From assembly GCF_012933465.1 (NCBI RefSeq), contig NZ_JABBND010000015.1, forward strand, positions 62,001 to 126,000: a stretch of 64,000 nucleotides of DNA, read 5' to 3'. Shown piece by piece: positions 33,280 to 42,182 of the stretch (its first letter is position 1; every line of letters starts with the position of its first letter). This stretch comes from Actinomycetospora sp. TBRC 11914. GTDB taxonomy: Bacteria > Actinomycetota > Actinomycetes > Mycobacteriales > Pseudonocardiaceae. The translations under genes and the position numbers were made by a program. Below the pieces are notes generated by a model that had not been told where the DNA came from, did no database searches, and saw nothing but the letters and a program-made list of their open reading frames with translations.

Positions 33280-34269
33280 GAGCGTGAACCAGACGAGACA
33301 GGCCGCGCCCGCGACGATGCAGTAGATGCCGAACGGGCGCATCGAGCGGTGCTCGAAGTACCTCGTCAGGAACCGCACCGACAGGTAGGCGCCGACCCCG
33401 GAGAGCACGCTGCCCAGCAGCACCTGGCCGCGGATGCCGTCGCCCTCCGGGCCCACGAGGTCGCCGAGCTTGAGCACCCCGGCCGCGAGGATCACCGGCG
33501 TCGCGAGCAGGAAGGCGAAGCGGGCCGCGTCCTCGTGGGAGAGCTTCGAGAGCAGCCCGGCCCCGATCGTCGCGCCCGAGCGGCTGATCCCGGGCAGCAG
33601 CGCCAGGATCTGCGCGGCACCGATCAGCACGGCGGTCAGCAGCGGGAGCTTCGCGACCCGGGCGTCGGACCGCTCCTCGGCGGTGGGGACCGTCGCCACC
33701 CCGACGCCGCCCCGTCCCGGGCGCATCACCTCGGTCGGCGCGTCGAGCCGCACGGTGGGCGCCTCGAGGGCCGCGGGGTCGGGGTCGGCGTGCGCCCCGC
33801 CGGCGGCCCGGCGGCGCACCAGCCCCTCCACGGCGAGGAGCAGGGCCCCGTTGATCATGAGGAACACCGCGGTCGGCGCCGGCTTCGCGAGCAGCGTCCG
33901 GAACACGTGGTCGAGCACCAGCCCGGCGAGCCCGACCGGGATCGTCGCGATCACGAGCAGCCACGCCAGGCGCTGGTCGGTGGTCTCGACGCGCCGGTCG
34001 CGGATGCTGGTGGCCAGCCCCCGCAGGATGCGCACCCAGTCCCGCCAGAAGTAGACGATCATCGCCAGGGCCGTCGCGACGTGCAGGCCGACGATGAACG
34101 CCAGGTACGGCGAGTCGGGGGCGGCCACGTCGAGGTCCCGGGCCCACGAGCCGCCGATCACGGCGGGCAGCAGGATCGAGTGCCCGAGGCTGGACACCGG
34201 GAACAGTTCGGCCACACCCTGCAGCGCGCCGATGACGGCCGCCTCGAGCCAGCTCAGGTGTGCCGACAC
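33277..34269 (-). CDS. uppP: Undecaprenyl-diphosphatase UppP (BacA)
   Basis: 330-residue membrane enzyme that recycles the lipid carrier for cell wall and polysaccharide synthesis; extra copies confer bacitracin resistance. Both signature loops are present: GVAELFPVSSLGHSIL near residue 20 and LPGISRSGATIGAGLL near residue 225. An insertion of about 45 residues (GGAHADPDPAALEAPTVRLD and onward) separates the two halves. The GTG at 34269 has AGAGGA 6 nt upstream and replaces a longer frame. The TAG stop comes from palindrome copy 4. Confidence 0.92.
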   Translation of the reverse strand: MSAHLSWLEAAVIGALQGVAELFPVSSLGHSILLPAVIGGSWARDLDVAAPDSPYLAFIVGLHVATALAMIVYFWRDWVRILRGLATSIRDRRVETTDQRLAWLLVIATIPVGLAGLVLDHVFRTLLAKPAPTAVFLMINGALLLAVEGLVRRRAAGGAHADPDPAALEAPTVRLDAPTEVMRPGRGGVGVATVPTAEERSDARVAKLPLLTAVLIGAAQILALLPGISRSGATIGAGLLSKLSHEDAARFAFLLATPVILAAGVLKLGDLVGPEGDGIRGQVLLGSVLSGVGAYLSVRFLTRYFEHRSMRPFGIYCIVAGAACLVWFTL

Positions 34270-34554
34270 CGGAGGTCCTCTCGTCGGTGGATCGCTCGAT
34301 CGGGCATCGGGGGAAAGGCTAACGACGACGGCCGGGGTCACCGGCCACCGGGACGGCCCGGGCGGCGCGGGGTCAGATCCGCCTCCGCGCGGGGCAAAGC
34401 CGAGGTCAACGCGACGGATCCGCCCCGGAAAGTGGGGTGGGTCGTCGGGGACGGGAGCCGGAAAGGTTGCTAATGTGCGCCGGTCGGATCACGACCCGGT
34501 CACGCTCCCCAGCTCCCCCGACCGGGCCGCCCCGAGAGAAGGTGACCCCGCACC

Positions 34555-35214
34555 ATGACCGCTGCTGCGTACGGCTCCCCCGGCCCGGGCGGCTCGGCGC
34601 TCCCCCGAGGCGCCGCGTTCCTGGCCGCGAACCCGGTGACGACCGTGCTGGGCCTGGCCGCGGGCGCGGTCGGCGCGGCCCTCGTCGGGTCCCAGGCCGC
34701 CCAGGGCGACCTGCCCGACCTCCCCTCGGCCGCCGCCGTCACCGCCGACCTGCACCTCACCGCGGGCGCGAGCCCGGCCGTCGACTCGGCGAAGTCCGTG
34801 GTGGCCCCGGTCAGCGCCTCGCCGACCTCCGCCGCGGCCACCGTCCCGGAGCTGACCAAGGCGGCCGGGATGGCCCACCAGCAGCAGAAGATCGACGCCG
34901 CGATCGACCGCTTCGAGTCGAAGATCGGCTCGACGCAGTACGAGAACTACTGCGAGCGGGCGGTGGAGAACGCGTTCGGCACGCAGCACCACTACGCGAG
35001 CGCGATCGAGGACTGGGAGTCCCAGCAGCAGCACAAGGACTGGCAGAACGCCCCGCGCGGCGCCATGGTCTTCTACGACACCTCCTCCGACGGCCACGTC
35101 GCGCTCTCGCTCGGCGACGGCCGGGTCGTCTCCTCTAGCGCCCACCACCAGGTGGGGATCGTCCCGATCGGCTACTTCCAGCACCCGCTGGGCTGGGCCT
35201 ACGCCCCGTACTGA
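34555..35214 (+). CDS. Secreted Cys-His peptidase-like protein (NlpC/P60 or CHAP-like)
   Basis: 219 residues. A hydrophobic segment at about 22-45 (FLAANPVTTVLGLAAGAVGA) may act as signal anchor, followed by an Ala/Ser/Val-rich stretch. The C-terminal 105 residues (TQYENYCERAVENAFG, APRGAMVFYDTSSDGHVALSLGDGRVVSSS) have a catalytic-like Cys in YENYC and His in DGHVALSLG, as in NlpC/P60 and CHAP cell wall peptidases. The usual third residue is not obvious. It is divergent from uppP across 285 bp. A possible -10 TAATGT at 34471 gives a leader of about 75 nt. Confidence 0.75.
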   Translation: MTAAAYGSPGPGGSALPRGAAFLAANPVTTVLGLAAGAVGAALVGSQAAQGDLPDLPSAAAVTADLHLTAGASPAVDSAKSVVAPVSASPTSAAATVPELTKAAGMAHQQQKIDAAIDRFESKIGSTQYENYCERAVENAFGTQHHYASAIEDWESQQQHKDWQNAPRGAMVFYDTSSDGHVALSLGDGRVVSSSAHHQVGIVPIGYFQHPLGWAYAPY

Positions 35215-35242
35215 TCTTCTCCACGTCGTCGGGCCCCTCGGT

Positions 35243-35248
35243 TATCGT
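35243..35248 (+). promoter_or_regulatory. Possible -10 box TATCGT for the glnX-pknG operon
   Basis: TATCGT lies 30 bp before the glnX ATG, leaving a short leader that contains the strong ribosome binding site GGGAGGGGGG. A clear -35 box is not seen. No other promoter-like gap exists in the following 8.9 kb, because all junctions overlap. Confidence 0.4.
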
Positions 35249-35277
35249 CATCGCCGCCACGAGGGAGGGGGGCGACG

Positions 35278-36630
35278 ATGACCGTCACGGCTCCCGCGCG
35301 CACGCCTCCCCCGGCGGGCGCTGACGAGGTCCGTCCCTGGCGGCGGCGCGCGGCCGAGGCGCGCGACCTGGCCCGCCGGACACGGGTCGGCCGGCTCGCG
35401 ACGGCGGCCGCGCTCACCCTCCTGCTGATCCTCGTCGCCGGGGTCCTCGCGCTGGTGGCGACGCTGCGGACCCAGGCCGCGACCGAGGACGTCACCACCC
35501 GGAGCGGCCCGCTCACCGCGGCGGCCCAGGAGCTCTACCGGGCCCTGTCCGACGCCGACGCGAGCGCCGGCCAGGGGTTCCTGCTCGGCGCCGGGGAGCC
35601 GGAGTCGCTGCGGCTGCGCTACCAGACCGACCTCGCCGCCGCCGGGCGCGCCCTCGCCGTCGTCGGCTCCGCCTCCGGGGGCGACGCGGCCACCGGCCCC
35701 GTCGCCACCCTCACCTCCGGCCTGCCCGTCTACGCGGGGCTGGTCGAGACGGCGCGCACGGCGGACCGGCAGGGCCTCACCTACGGCTCGGCCTATCTGC
35801 GCGAGGCGTCGGCCTTCCTGCAGACCACGCTGCTCCCGGCCGCCCAGCAGCTCTACGACGCCCAGGCCGCCGAGCTCGCCGACGCCCAGGCGGTCGCCGA
35901 CGGCGGGGTGTGGACGGTGCTCGCGCTGGTGGCGGTCGTCGCCGCGCTCGTCGCGGTGTGGCTCCTGCACCGGCGGATCGCGCGCAGCACGAAGCGCCGC
36001 CTGACGCCGGGCGTCGCGCTGGCCGGTACCGCGGTCGCCGTGCTGCTGGTGTGGGGCGTGGTCGCGCTCGGGGTCTGCGCCGCGCTCACCGCCTCGGCCC
36101 GCGACGCCGGGTCGGAGCCGAACCGGGAGCTGGTCGCGGCCCGCTTCGCGGTGCTGCAGTCGCGCAGCGACGAGGTGCTCACGCTCGTCGCCCGCTCCAC
36201 CGGCGGGGACTACGAGCAGGACTACGTGCGCCGCAGCATCGCCCTCTACGGCTGGCAGGGCCTGCTCGACCGCGCCCGCGACGAGGCTGGGCCCGGCCCG
36301 GTCGCGGACGACGCCGCCACCGCGACCACGATCGGCCGCCAGGGCATCACCACCCACGAGCTGGCGCGCACCCTCGACGTCGCGGGCGACTACGACGGCG
36401 CGGTCGCGCTCGCCCTCTCCACGGCGCCGACCGGCGGCCAGGGCTCGGTCCAGCAGGTCGAGGACGCCCTCGACCGGGCGATCACGACGACGGCCGACAC
36501 CGCCTCCTCCGACGCCGCGACCGCCGACGCCGCGACCACGCTGCTCGCCGTGGGCGTCGTGGTACTCACCCTGGTCGCCGCCGCGGGCCTCGTCGTCGGG
36601 GTGTGGCCACGGCTGCAGGAGTACCGGTGA
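35278..36630 (+). CDS. glnX: GlnX-like membrane protein of the PknG signalling pathway
   Basis: 450 residues with four transmembrane helices: 39-62, about 210-230, about 240-265 and 420-445. These frame two extracytoplasmic helical loops (63-205 and 266-415). This layout and its position before a glutamate-binding lipoprotein and pknG match mycobacterial Rv0412c/GlnX, which relays periplasmic amino-acid binding to cytosolic PknG. A strong ribosome binding site precedes the ATG. The stop overlaps the GTG of glnH by 4 bp. The assignment rests on topology and synteny. Confidence 0.82.
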   Translation: MTVTAPARTPPPAGADEVRPWRRRAAEARDLARRTRVGRLATAAALTLLLILVAGVLALVATLRTQAATEDVTTRSGPLTAAAQELYRALSDADASAGQGFLLGAGEPESLRLRYQTDLAAAGRALAVVGSASGGDAATGPVATLTSGLPVYAGLVETARTADRQGLTYGSAYLREASAFLQTTLLPAAQQLYDAQAAELADAQAVADGGVWTVLALVAVVAALVAVWLLHRRIARSTKRRLTPGVALAGTAVAVLLVWGVVALGVCAALTASARDAGSEPNRELVAARFAVLQSRSDEVLTLVARSTGGDYEQDYVRRSIALYGWQGLLDRARDEAGPGPVADDAATATTIGRQGITTHELARTLDVAGDYDGAVALALSTAPTGGQGSVQQVEDALDRAITTTADTASSDAATADAATTLLAVGVVVLTLVAAAGLVVGVWPRLQEYR

Positions 36631-37604
36631 GGACGCGCCGCGCCGGGGTGACGGCGGCCCTGGTCGTGCTCGTCGTGCTGCTCGCGGGGTGCTCGAGCGC
36701 CGCGGCGCCGCCCCCGGTCGTCCCCGTGCGGCCGGTGCCCTCGGGCACGACGGTGCTCGCCGGGGCGCCGCCCGCGGCGACGGACACGAGCTGCGGGGAC
36801 CCGGCGGTGAGCCTCACCCCCACGCCGGAGCCGCCACCCGGCGCGATGCCCGCCGGCACGGCGATGGCGCGCATCGTCGCGCGCGGGGCGCTCATCGTCG
36901 GGATCGACCAGAGCACGGTGCCGCTGAGCTACCGCGACCCGCGCTCCGGCGTGCTGACCGGGCTCGACGTCCGGATCGCCCAGGAGATGGCGCGGGCGAT
37001 CTTCGGCGACCCGAACCGCATCCGCTTCCGCATCGAGAGCTCCGCCCAGCGCATCCCGAACCTGCTGTCGGGGTCGGTCGACATGGTGGTGCAGGCGATG
37101 ACGGTGACCTGCGAGCGGAAGCGCCGGATCGGGATGTCGTCGGTCTACTACGACGCCGCGCAGCGGATCGCGGTCCCCGCGGTGTCCCCGGTCACGAGCA
37201 TCACCCAGCTCGGCGGGCGGCCCGTGTGCTCGATCTCGGGCACCACGTCGATCACGACGCTGCAGGCGGTGCGGGGCACGAACGGGCAGCCGCCGGTGGT
37301 GGTCGGCGTCCCCCAGAACAGCGACTGCCTGGTGCTGCTCCAGCAGGGCCAGGTCGACGCGGCCACCACCGACGACACCATCCTCGCCGGCTACGCGCTG
37401 GAGGACCGCCGGGTGGCGGTGCGCGGCGAGGCGCTGGCCTCCGAGCCCTACGGGATCGGGGTGGCCCCGCAGAACACCGACCTGCTGCGGTTCACCAACG
37501 CCGTCCTCGACCGGATCAAGGTCGACGGGACCTGGGCGGCGATCGTCGCGGCCACCTTCGGCGGGACCCCGGCCCCGCCCCCGCCCGGGCAGTACGCGGG
37601 ATGA
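36627..37604 (+). CDS. glnH: Glutamate/aspartate-binding lipoprotein GlnH
   Basis: 325 residues. A lipoprotein signal peptide ends in the lipobox LLAGC (Cys at about 22). The mature part is an SBP_bac_3 family amino-acid-binding domain with ARGALIVGIDQSTVPLSYRDP, GLDVRIAQEMARAIFG and ASEPYGIGV. No ABC permease or ATPase gene accompanies it, as in mycobacteria, where GlnH acts as a sensor with GlnX rather than in uptake. GTG start within the glnX stop; the stop overlaps the next ATG by 4 bp. Confidence 0.88.
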   Translation: MRTRRAGVTAALVVLVVLLAGCSSAAAPPPVVPVRPVPSGTTVLAGAPPAATDTSCGDPAVSLTPTPEPPPGAMPAGTAMARIVARGALIVGIDQSTVPLSYRDPRSGVLTGLDVRIAQEMARAIFGDPNRIRFRIESSAQRIPNLLSGSVDMVVQAMTVTCERKRRIGMSSVYYDAAQRIAVPAVSPVTSITQLGGRPVCSISGTTSITTLQAVRGTNGQPPVVVGVPQNSDCLVLLQQGQVDAATTDDTILAGYALEDRRVAVRGEALASEPYGIGVAPQNTDLLRFTNAVLDRIKVDGTWAAIVAATFGGTPAPPPPGQYAG

Positions 37605-38806
37605 GTGCCGTGACGCCCGACCGCGCCGGACTGGACGCCGAGCTCGACGCCGCCCAGGACGCGATCGCCCGCGCCTCCGCCGCGCTGGTCGACCTCGAGG
37701 CCCACCCGGGCTACGGCCTGCTGCGGCCCGGCGGGTTCACCGGCGTGTCCGCCCGCCGGCGGGACGAGACGCTCACGACCGTGGCCGAGCTGCACCGCGA
37801 CCTCGCGCTCTACCGGCACGCCGTGGCCGCCGCCCGGGAGGCCCGGGGCAGCCGGGCCAAGCCGTCGGGGGACGAGCTCGCGGCCGCGTACGAGGCCCTG
37901 CACGGCGACGCGGTCACGGTCGCCGAGGAGGCCGTGCCGCTGCAGCGTCGCGGGCTGCTCGGCCCGACCTCGGAGGTGACCCGGACCAGCGCGGACGCCC
38001 TCCTCGCGCGGATGACGGCGGCGTTCGACGCCGTGAGCCGCGTGGTGGCCGACGTCGCGGCCGTGTGGGACACCGTCGCCGCCCAGCTCGGGCCGGCGGA
38101 CCGCGCGCTCGACGAGGTGCGGGCGGCGGACCTCCCGGGCGTCGCCGACGCCGCGGGGCTCGCGGCGCGGCTCGAGGCGCTGCGGGCCGCCGTGCTCACC
38201 GACCCGCTGGCCCACACCGGGACCGCGGCCCCGGTCCCGGCCGCCGCGCTCGCCGACGTCGAGGCCGACCTCGCGCGGGCCCGCGAGGACCTGGCGGAGG
38301 CCCGGGCGCTGCGGACCGGGCTGGACGACCGGGTCGCCGAGCTGACCACGACGATCGACGGGCTCGCCGCCGCCGAGTCCGCCCTCGTGGACGTCGCCGC
38401 GCGGGTCGCCCGGCTCGTCGTCGCGGTGCCGGGGCTCCCGGTGCCGGCTCGTCGCGCACCCGCGCTGCGGTCGGCGGTCCGCGAGGCGCACGCCCTCGCC
38501 GGGGCCGGTCGCTGGGACGAGGCCACGGCCGCGTTCACCACGGCGGCCGCCGACGCGGCCGCGGCGCGGGAGCGGGCGGCGGCCGACCACGCGGTGCTCG
38601 AGGGGCTGCTCGACCGGCGGGCGGAGCTCCGCGGACGCCTCGGCGCGCTGCGGGCGAAGGCCGGGGCCCGGGGGCGCGGGGAGGACCTCGCGCTCGACGC
38701 GCTGCACACGCGGGCGCGGGAGCTGCTGTGGACCGCGCCGTGCGACCTCGCCGCGGCCACCGTCGCGGTCCGGGCCTACCAGCGGGCGCTGGAGGCGGGG
38801 ACGTGA
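37601..38806 (+). CDS. Helical, coiled-coil protein of unknown function between glnH and pknG
   Basis: 401 residues, almost wholly Ala/Leu/Glu/Arg-rich amphipathic helix with no signal peptide or transmembrane segment, so it should be cytosolic. Residues 205-260 (ADVEADLARAREDLAEARALRTGLDDRV) are a probable coiled coil. I recognise no domain. It is coupled by 4-bp overlaps to glnH and pknG, which argues for a role in the same pathway; the M. tuberculosis locus has no gene at this place (glnH and pknG are adjacent). An adaptor between GlnX and PknG is one possibility. Confidence 0.7.
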   Translation: MSAVTPDRAGLDAELDAAQDAIARASAALVDLEAHPGYGLLRPGGFTGVSARRRDETLTTVAELHRDLALYRHAVAAAREARGSRAKPSGDELAAAYEALHGDAVTVAEEAVPLQRRGLLGPTSEVTRTSADALLARMTAAFDAVSRVVADVAAVWDTVAAQLGPADRALDEVRAADLPGVADAAGLAARLEALRAAVLTDPLAHTGTAAPVPAAALADVEADLARAREDLAEARALRTGLDDRVAELTTTIDGLAAAESALVDVAARVARLVVAVPGLPVPARRAPALRSAVREAHALAGAGRWDEATAAFTTAAADAAAARERAAADHAVLEGLLDRRAELRGRLGALRAKAGARGRGEDLALDALHTRARELLWTAPCDLAAATVAVRAYQRALEAGT

Positions 38807-41046
38807 CGCGCGCGTGCACCCGTCCCGGCTGCGACGGGGAGATCGAGGAGGACGGGTACTGCGACACCTGCGGGCGCGCGCCCGAGGCGGCGTCCGCCGG
38901 GCCCGTCCCGGCCTCGTCGGGTCCCGCCACCGCGGCGTCGGGCCCGGCGGGTCCCGCCACCGCCGCGTCCGGGCCGGCCACCACGGCGAGCGACCCGGGC
39001 TCGGGGGCCACGCCGTCCGGGCGGACGGGGTCGGGGCGGACCCCGTCGGGACGGACCCGCCCCGGGTCGAGCCGCCGCCGGATCGGCGCCGGCCTCGTCG
39101 AGATCACCCCGGAGCCGGCGGCCGACCCGGCCGAGGCCGTGATGGCCGAGGCGGTGGTGCCGGAGTCGAGCCGGTACTGCAGCGTGTGCGACGCCCCGGT
39201 CGGGCGCGGCCGGGACGGGCGGCCGGGCCGCACGGAGGGCTTCTGCCCGCAGTGCGGCACGCGGTTCTCGTTCACCCCGACGCTGCGGCGGGGCGACCTC
39301 GTGGCGGGGCAGTACGAGATCCTGGGGGCGCTCGCCCACGGCGGGCTCGGCTGGGTGTACCTCGCGCGCGACCGGAAGGTCCGCGACCGCTGGGTGGTCC
39401 TCAAGGGGTTGCTCGACACGGGCGACGCGGCGGCGCTCGCGGCCGCCGACGCGGAGCAGGGGTTCCTCGCCCAGCTCGTGCACCCGCGCATCGTGCGGAT
39501 CTACAACGTCGTCACCGGCGACGACGGCGCGACCTACATCGTCATGGAGTACCTCGGCGGCCGGTCGCTGCGGGCGATGCGCGACCCGCACGAGCCGATG
39601 CCCCCCGAGCAGGCCCTCGCCTACGTGCTCGAGGTGCTGCCGGCGCTGTCCCACATGCACGAGCGCGGGCTGCTCTACTGCGACTTCAAGCCCGACAACG
39701 TCGTGCAGACCGGGACCGACCTCACCCTCATCGACCTCGGCGCGGTCCGCCGGATCGACGACCCGGGCGGCGACGTGTGGGGCACCGTCGGCTACCAGGC
39801 CCCCGAGATCACCCCCGACGGCGCGGGCCCCTCGGTCGCGTCCGACGTCTACACCGTGGGCCGGACCCTCGCCGTGCTCGTCGCGACCTTCGACTTCCAC
39901 CGCACGATGCGCGAGCGGCTGCCCGACCCGCACGACGCCCCCGCCCTCGCCCACGAACCGCTGCGGCGCCTGCTCGCCCGGGCCACGCACCCCGACCCGG
40001 CGCAGCGGTTCGCCTCGATCGACGAGATGGCCGACCAGATGGTCGGCGTCCTGCGCCGCCTCACCGCGTACGACGCCACACCCCCACCACGGCTGTCGAC
40101 GATGTTCGCCTCACCCCCGGTGTCGGCCGGCGTCGACGCCCCCGCCACCCCGGAGGAGATCGCGGCCGCCATGCCCGCGCCGCTGCCCGACCCGGACGAC
40201 CCGGCGACCCCCGAGCTCGTGGCGGCCGCCGCACAGGGCCCGCGGGCCGTCCTCGCCGCCGTCTCGGCCCAGGACGCGCCCGACACCGACCAGGCCCGGC
40301 TGTCCGCCGTCGTCGCACACCTCGACTCGGGCGACGTCGAGGCCGCCGGCCGGGCCCTCGCCGAGCACGCCGTGCCCGGCGAGTGGACGTGGACGTGGCT
40401 GCGGGCCCGGCACGCCGCCGCGACCGGGGACGCCGACGCGGCGGCCGCGCTCGTGGACGAGGTCGCCGACGCGCTGCCCGGCGAGCCGGCCCCGGAGTTC
40501 AGTTTGGCGGCGCTCGGCGAGTACCGGGCGGGCCGCGACGGCGGGGTCGCCGGGCCGGTGGTGGCGGAGCGGTTCGCCGACATCTGGCGCACCGACCGCA
40601 CCTGGACCGGCGCCGCGTTCGCCCTCGCCCGGCTGCGCGCCGCCGCGGGCGACCCTGACGCCGCCGTCGCCGTCCTCGACGAGGTCCCGGCGAGCTCGGT
40701 GCACGCCGCGGACGCCCGGGTGGCCGCGGTCCGCGTCCTCCTCGAGTCGCGGGACGGCGCGGGTCTGACACGCTCCACGGTCATGGAGGCGGGAGCACGG
40801 GCCGGCACGGTCGACCTCGACGCGCTGCGCGCCGCGGAGCTGCAGACCGCGGTGCTCGAGGCCGCCCGCCGCCTCGACGACCCCCCGACCGACGACACCC
40901 TGTTCGGCTGCTCCCTCGACGACCACGGCCTGGGGCTGGGCATCGAGGAGCGCTACCGGCTGCGGGCCCGCTTCGCGGGCACGGCGGCCGAGCGGTTCGC
41001 GCTGGTCGACGCCGCGAACGACGCCCGCCCGTGGACCGCCCGATGA
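38803..41046 (+). CDS. pknG: Serine/threonine protein kinase PknG
   Basis: 747 residues, like M. tuberculosis PknG (750). It has a zinc ribbon not seen in the mycobacterial protein (Cys5, 10, 20, 23), a Ser/Pro/Ala/Thr linker, the segment RRIGAGLVEI, the rubredoxin CSVC/CPQC ligands (Cys126, 129, 148, 151), the kinase domain (AHGGLGWVYLA, Lys201 in VVLKGL, Asp294 in YCDFKPDNV, LIDLGAVRRI) and a C-terminal TPR region. It is a soluble kinase that in mycobacteria and corynebacteria phosphorylates the FHA protein GarA/OdhI to control 2-oxoglutarate use. GTG and ATG overlaps link it to the genes on both sides. Confidence 0.95.
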   Translation: MTRACTRPGCDGEIEEDGYCDTCGRAPEAASAGPVPASSGPATAASGPAGPATAASGPATTASDPGSGATPSGRTGSGRTPSGRTRPGSSRRRIGAGLVEITPEPAADPAEAVMAEAVVPESSRYCSVCDAPVGRGRDGRPGRTEGFCPQCGTRFSFTPTLRRGDLVAGQYEILGALAHGGLGWVYLARDRKVRDRWVVLKGLLDTGDAAALAAADAEQGFLAQLVHPRIVRIYNVVTGDDGATYIVMEYLGGRSLRAMRDPHEPMPPEQALAYVLEVLPALSHMHERGLLYCDFKPDNVVQTGTDLTLIDLGAVRRIDDPGGDVWGTVGYQAPEITPDGAGPSVASDVYTVGRTLAVLVATFDFHRTMRERLPDPHDAPALAHEPLRRLLARATHPDPAQRFASIDEMADQMVGVLRRLTAYDATPPPRLSTMFASPPVSAGVDAPATPEEIAAAMPAPLPDPDDPATPELVAAAAQGPRAVLAAVSAQDAPDTDQARLSAVVAHLDSGDVEAAGRALAEHAVPGEWTWTWLRARHAAATGDADAAAALVDEVADALPGEPAPEFSLAALGEYRAGRDGGVAGPVVAERFADIWRTDRTWTGAAFALARLRAAAGDPDAAVAVLDEVPASSVHAADARVAAVRVLLESRDGAGLTRSTVMEAGARAGTVDLDALRAAELQTAVLEAARRLDDPPTDDTLFGCSLDDHGLGLGIEERYRLRARFAGTAAERFALVDAANDARPWTAR

Positions 41047-42182
41047 GCCCGGGCACGACGACGACCGGCGGCGCCACCTGCGAGAGCTGCGGCGAGCGCG
41101 GCGAGCCCGGCGACCGGTACTGCGAGGGCTGCGGCGCGGAGCTGCCCGCCACCGAGGGGCCGCCGCCCGCGGTCCGGGAGGGCACCCGGGCGCGGCCCGT
41201 CACCGCCCGCACCGCGGCGCCGGGAACCGAGCCGCTCCCCGACGGGCACCTCGACAGCACCGACCTCGAGCCCGGTCCCGGGGACACCGGCGACGACGAC
41301 CCCGGCGACGACGACCCCGGTGACGACCCCGACGGGCTGGGCTACGACCCGGCCGACCGCGACCACGCCGAGCGGTTCGTGCCGGGCGCGGCGGCGGTGA
41401 CCGACGTCGGGCTGGTCCGCCCGGCGAACGAGGACGCGTTCGGGCTGGTCCGCCTGCCGCTCGCGGGGACCGCGCACGACCTGGTGGTCGGGGTGGTCTG
41501 CGACGGGGTCGGCTCGGTGCCCGGCAGCGAGGCCGCCTCGGCGGTGGCGTGCGCGACGGTCCTCGCGACCGCCCGCGACGCCGTCGCCCACCCCGACCCG
41601 GCCGACCCGGGCCTGGCCGACACCGGCGGCGTCGACGTCACCGAGCTCGCCTACGCCTGCGCCGACGCGGCCGTCGACGCGGTCTCCGCGCTCGGCGGGC
41701 CCGGGCGCGATTCCCCCGCCTGCACCTACGTCGCGGGGATGGTCGTCGGCGACGTGCTGGTGGTGTCGTGGATCGGGGACAGCCGCGCGTACTGGCTGGT
41801 TCCCGACGAGCCGGACGCCTCCTGCGTGCTGACCACCGACGACTCGTGGGCGGCCGAGGCGGTCGCGGTCGGCCTGCTCGAGCCCGAGGCCGCCTACGCC
41901 GACCCCCGCGCCCACGCGATCACCCGCTGGGTGGCCGCGGACGGGCCGCCCGGTCCGGCCCACGTCGTCGCCCACGCCGCCGACCGGCCCGGGGTCCTGC
42001 TGATCTGCAGCGACGGCCTCTGGAACCACGTGCCGCACCCCGCCGACCTCGCCCGGCTCGTCCGCGCCGACGGGCCGCCCACCACGGCGCGCGCCATGCT
42101 GGAGGCGGCGCTCTCCGACGGCGGCACGGACAACACCACCCTCGTCGTCGTCGACGTCGCGCCGGAGGGGAGCCCGGCATGA
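41043..42182 (+). CDS. PP2C-family protein phosphatase with N-terminal zinc ribbon
   Basis: 379 residues. A CxxC-CxxC zinc ribbon at 16-36 (CESCGERGEPGDRYCEGCG) is followed by an acidic Asp/Gly/Pro linker and a full PP2C domain: TDVGLVRPANEDAFGLV, VVCDGVGSVPGSEAAS, SWIGDSRAYWL, ICSDGLWNH and GGTDNTTLVVVDV, supplying all metal-binding aspartates. Active Ser/Thr phosphatase expected, acting opposite PknG, encoded directly after it with an ATGA overlap. No transmembrane segment, unlike PstP. Confidence 0.9.
   Translation: MSPGTTTTGGATCESCGERGEPGDRYCEGCGAELPATEGPPPAVREGTRARPVTARTAAPGTEPLPDGHLDSTDLEPGPGDTGDDDPGDDDPGDDPDGLGYDPADRDHAERFVPGAAAVTDVGLVRPANEDAFGLVRLPLAGTAHDLVVGVVCDGVGSVPGSEAASAVACATVLATARDAVAHPDPADPGLADTGGVDVTELAYACADAAVDAVSALGGPGRDSPACTYVAGMVVGDVLVVSWIGDSRAYWLVPDEPDASCVLTTDDSWAAEAVAVGLLEPEAAYADPRAHAITRWVAADGPPGPAHVVAHAADRPGVLLICSDGLWNHVPHPADLARLVRADGPPTTARAMLEAALSDGGTDNTTLVVVDVAPEGSPA

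Noticed and set aside
34270-34554. Cyclic di-AMP (ydaO-type) riboswitch ahead of the NlpC/P60-like gene
   Set aside because: Such riboswitches often precede actinobacterial cell wall hydrolase genes, and GGGGCAAAGCCGAGG looked suggestive, but I could not find the remaining conserved blocks or a consistent pseudoknot. A covariance-model search would decide.
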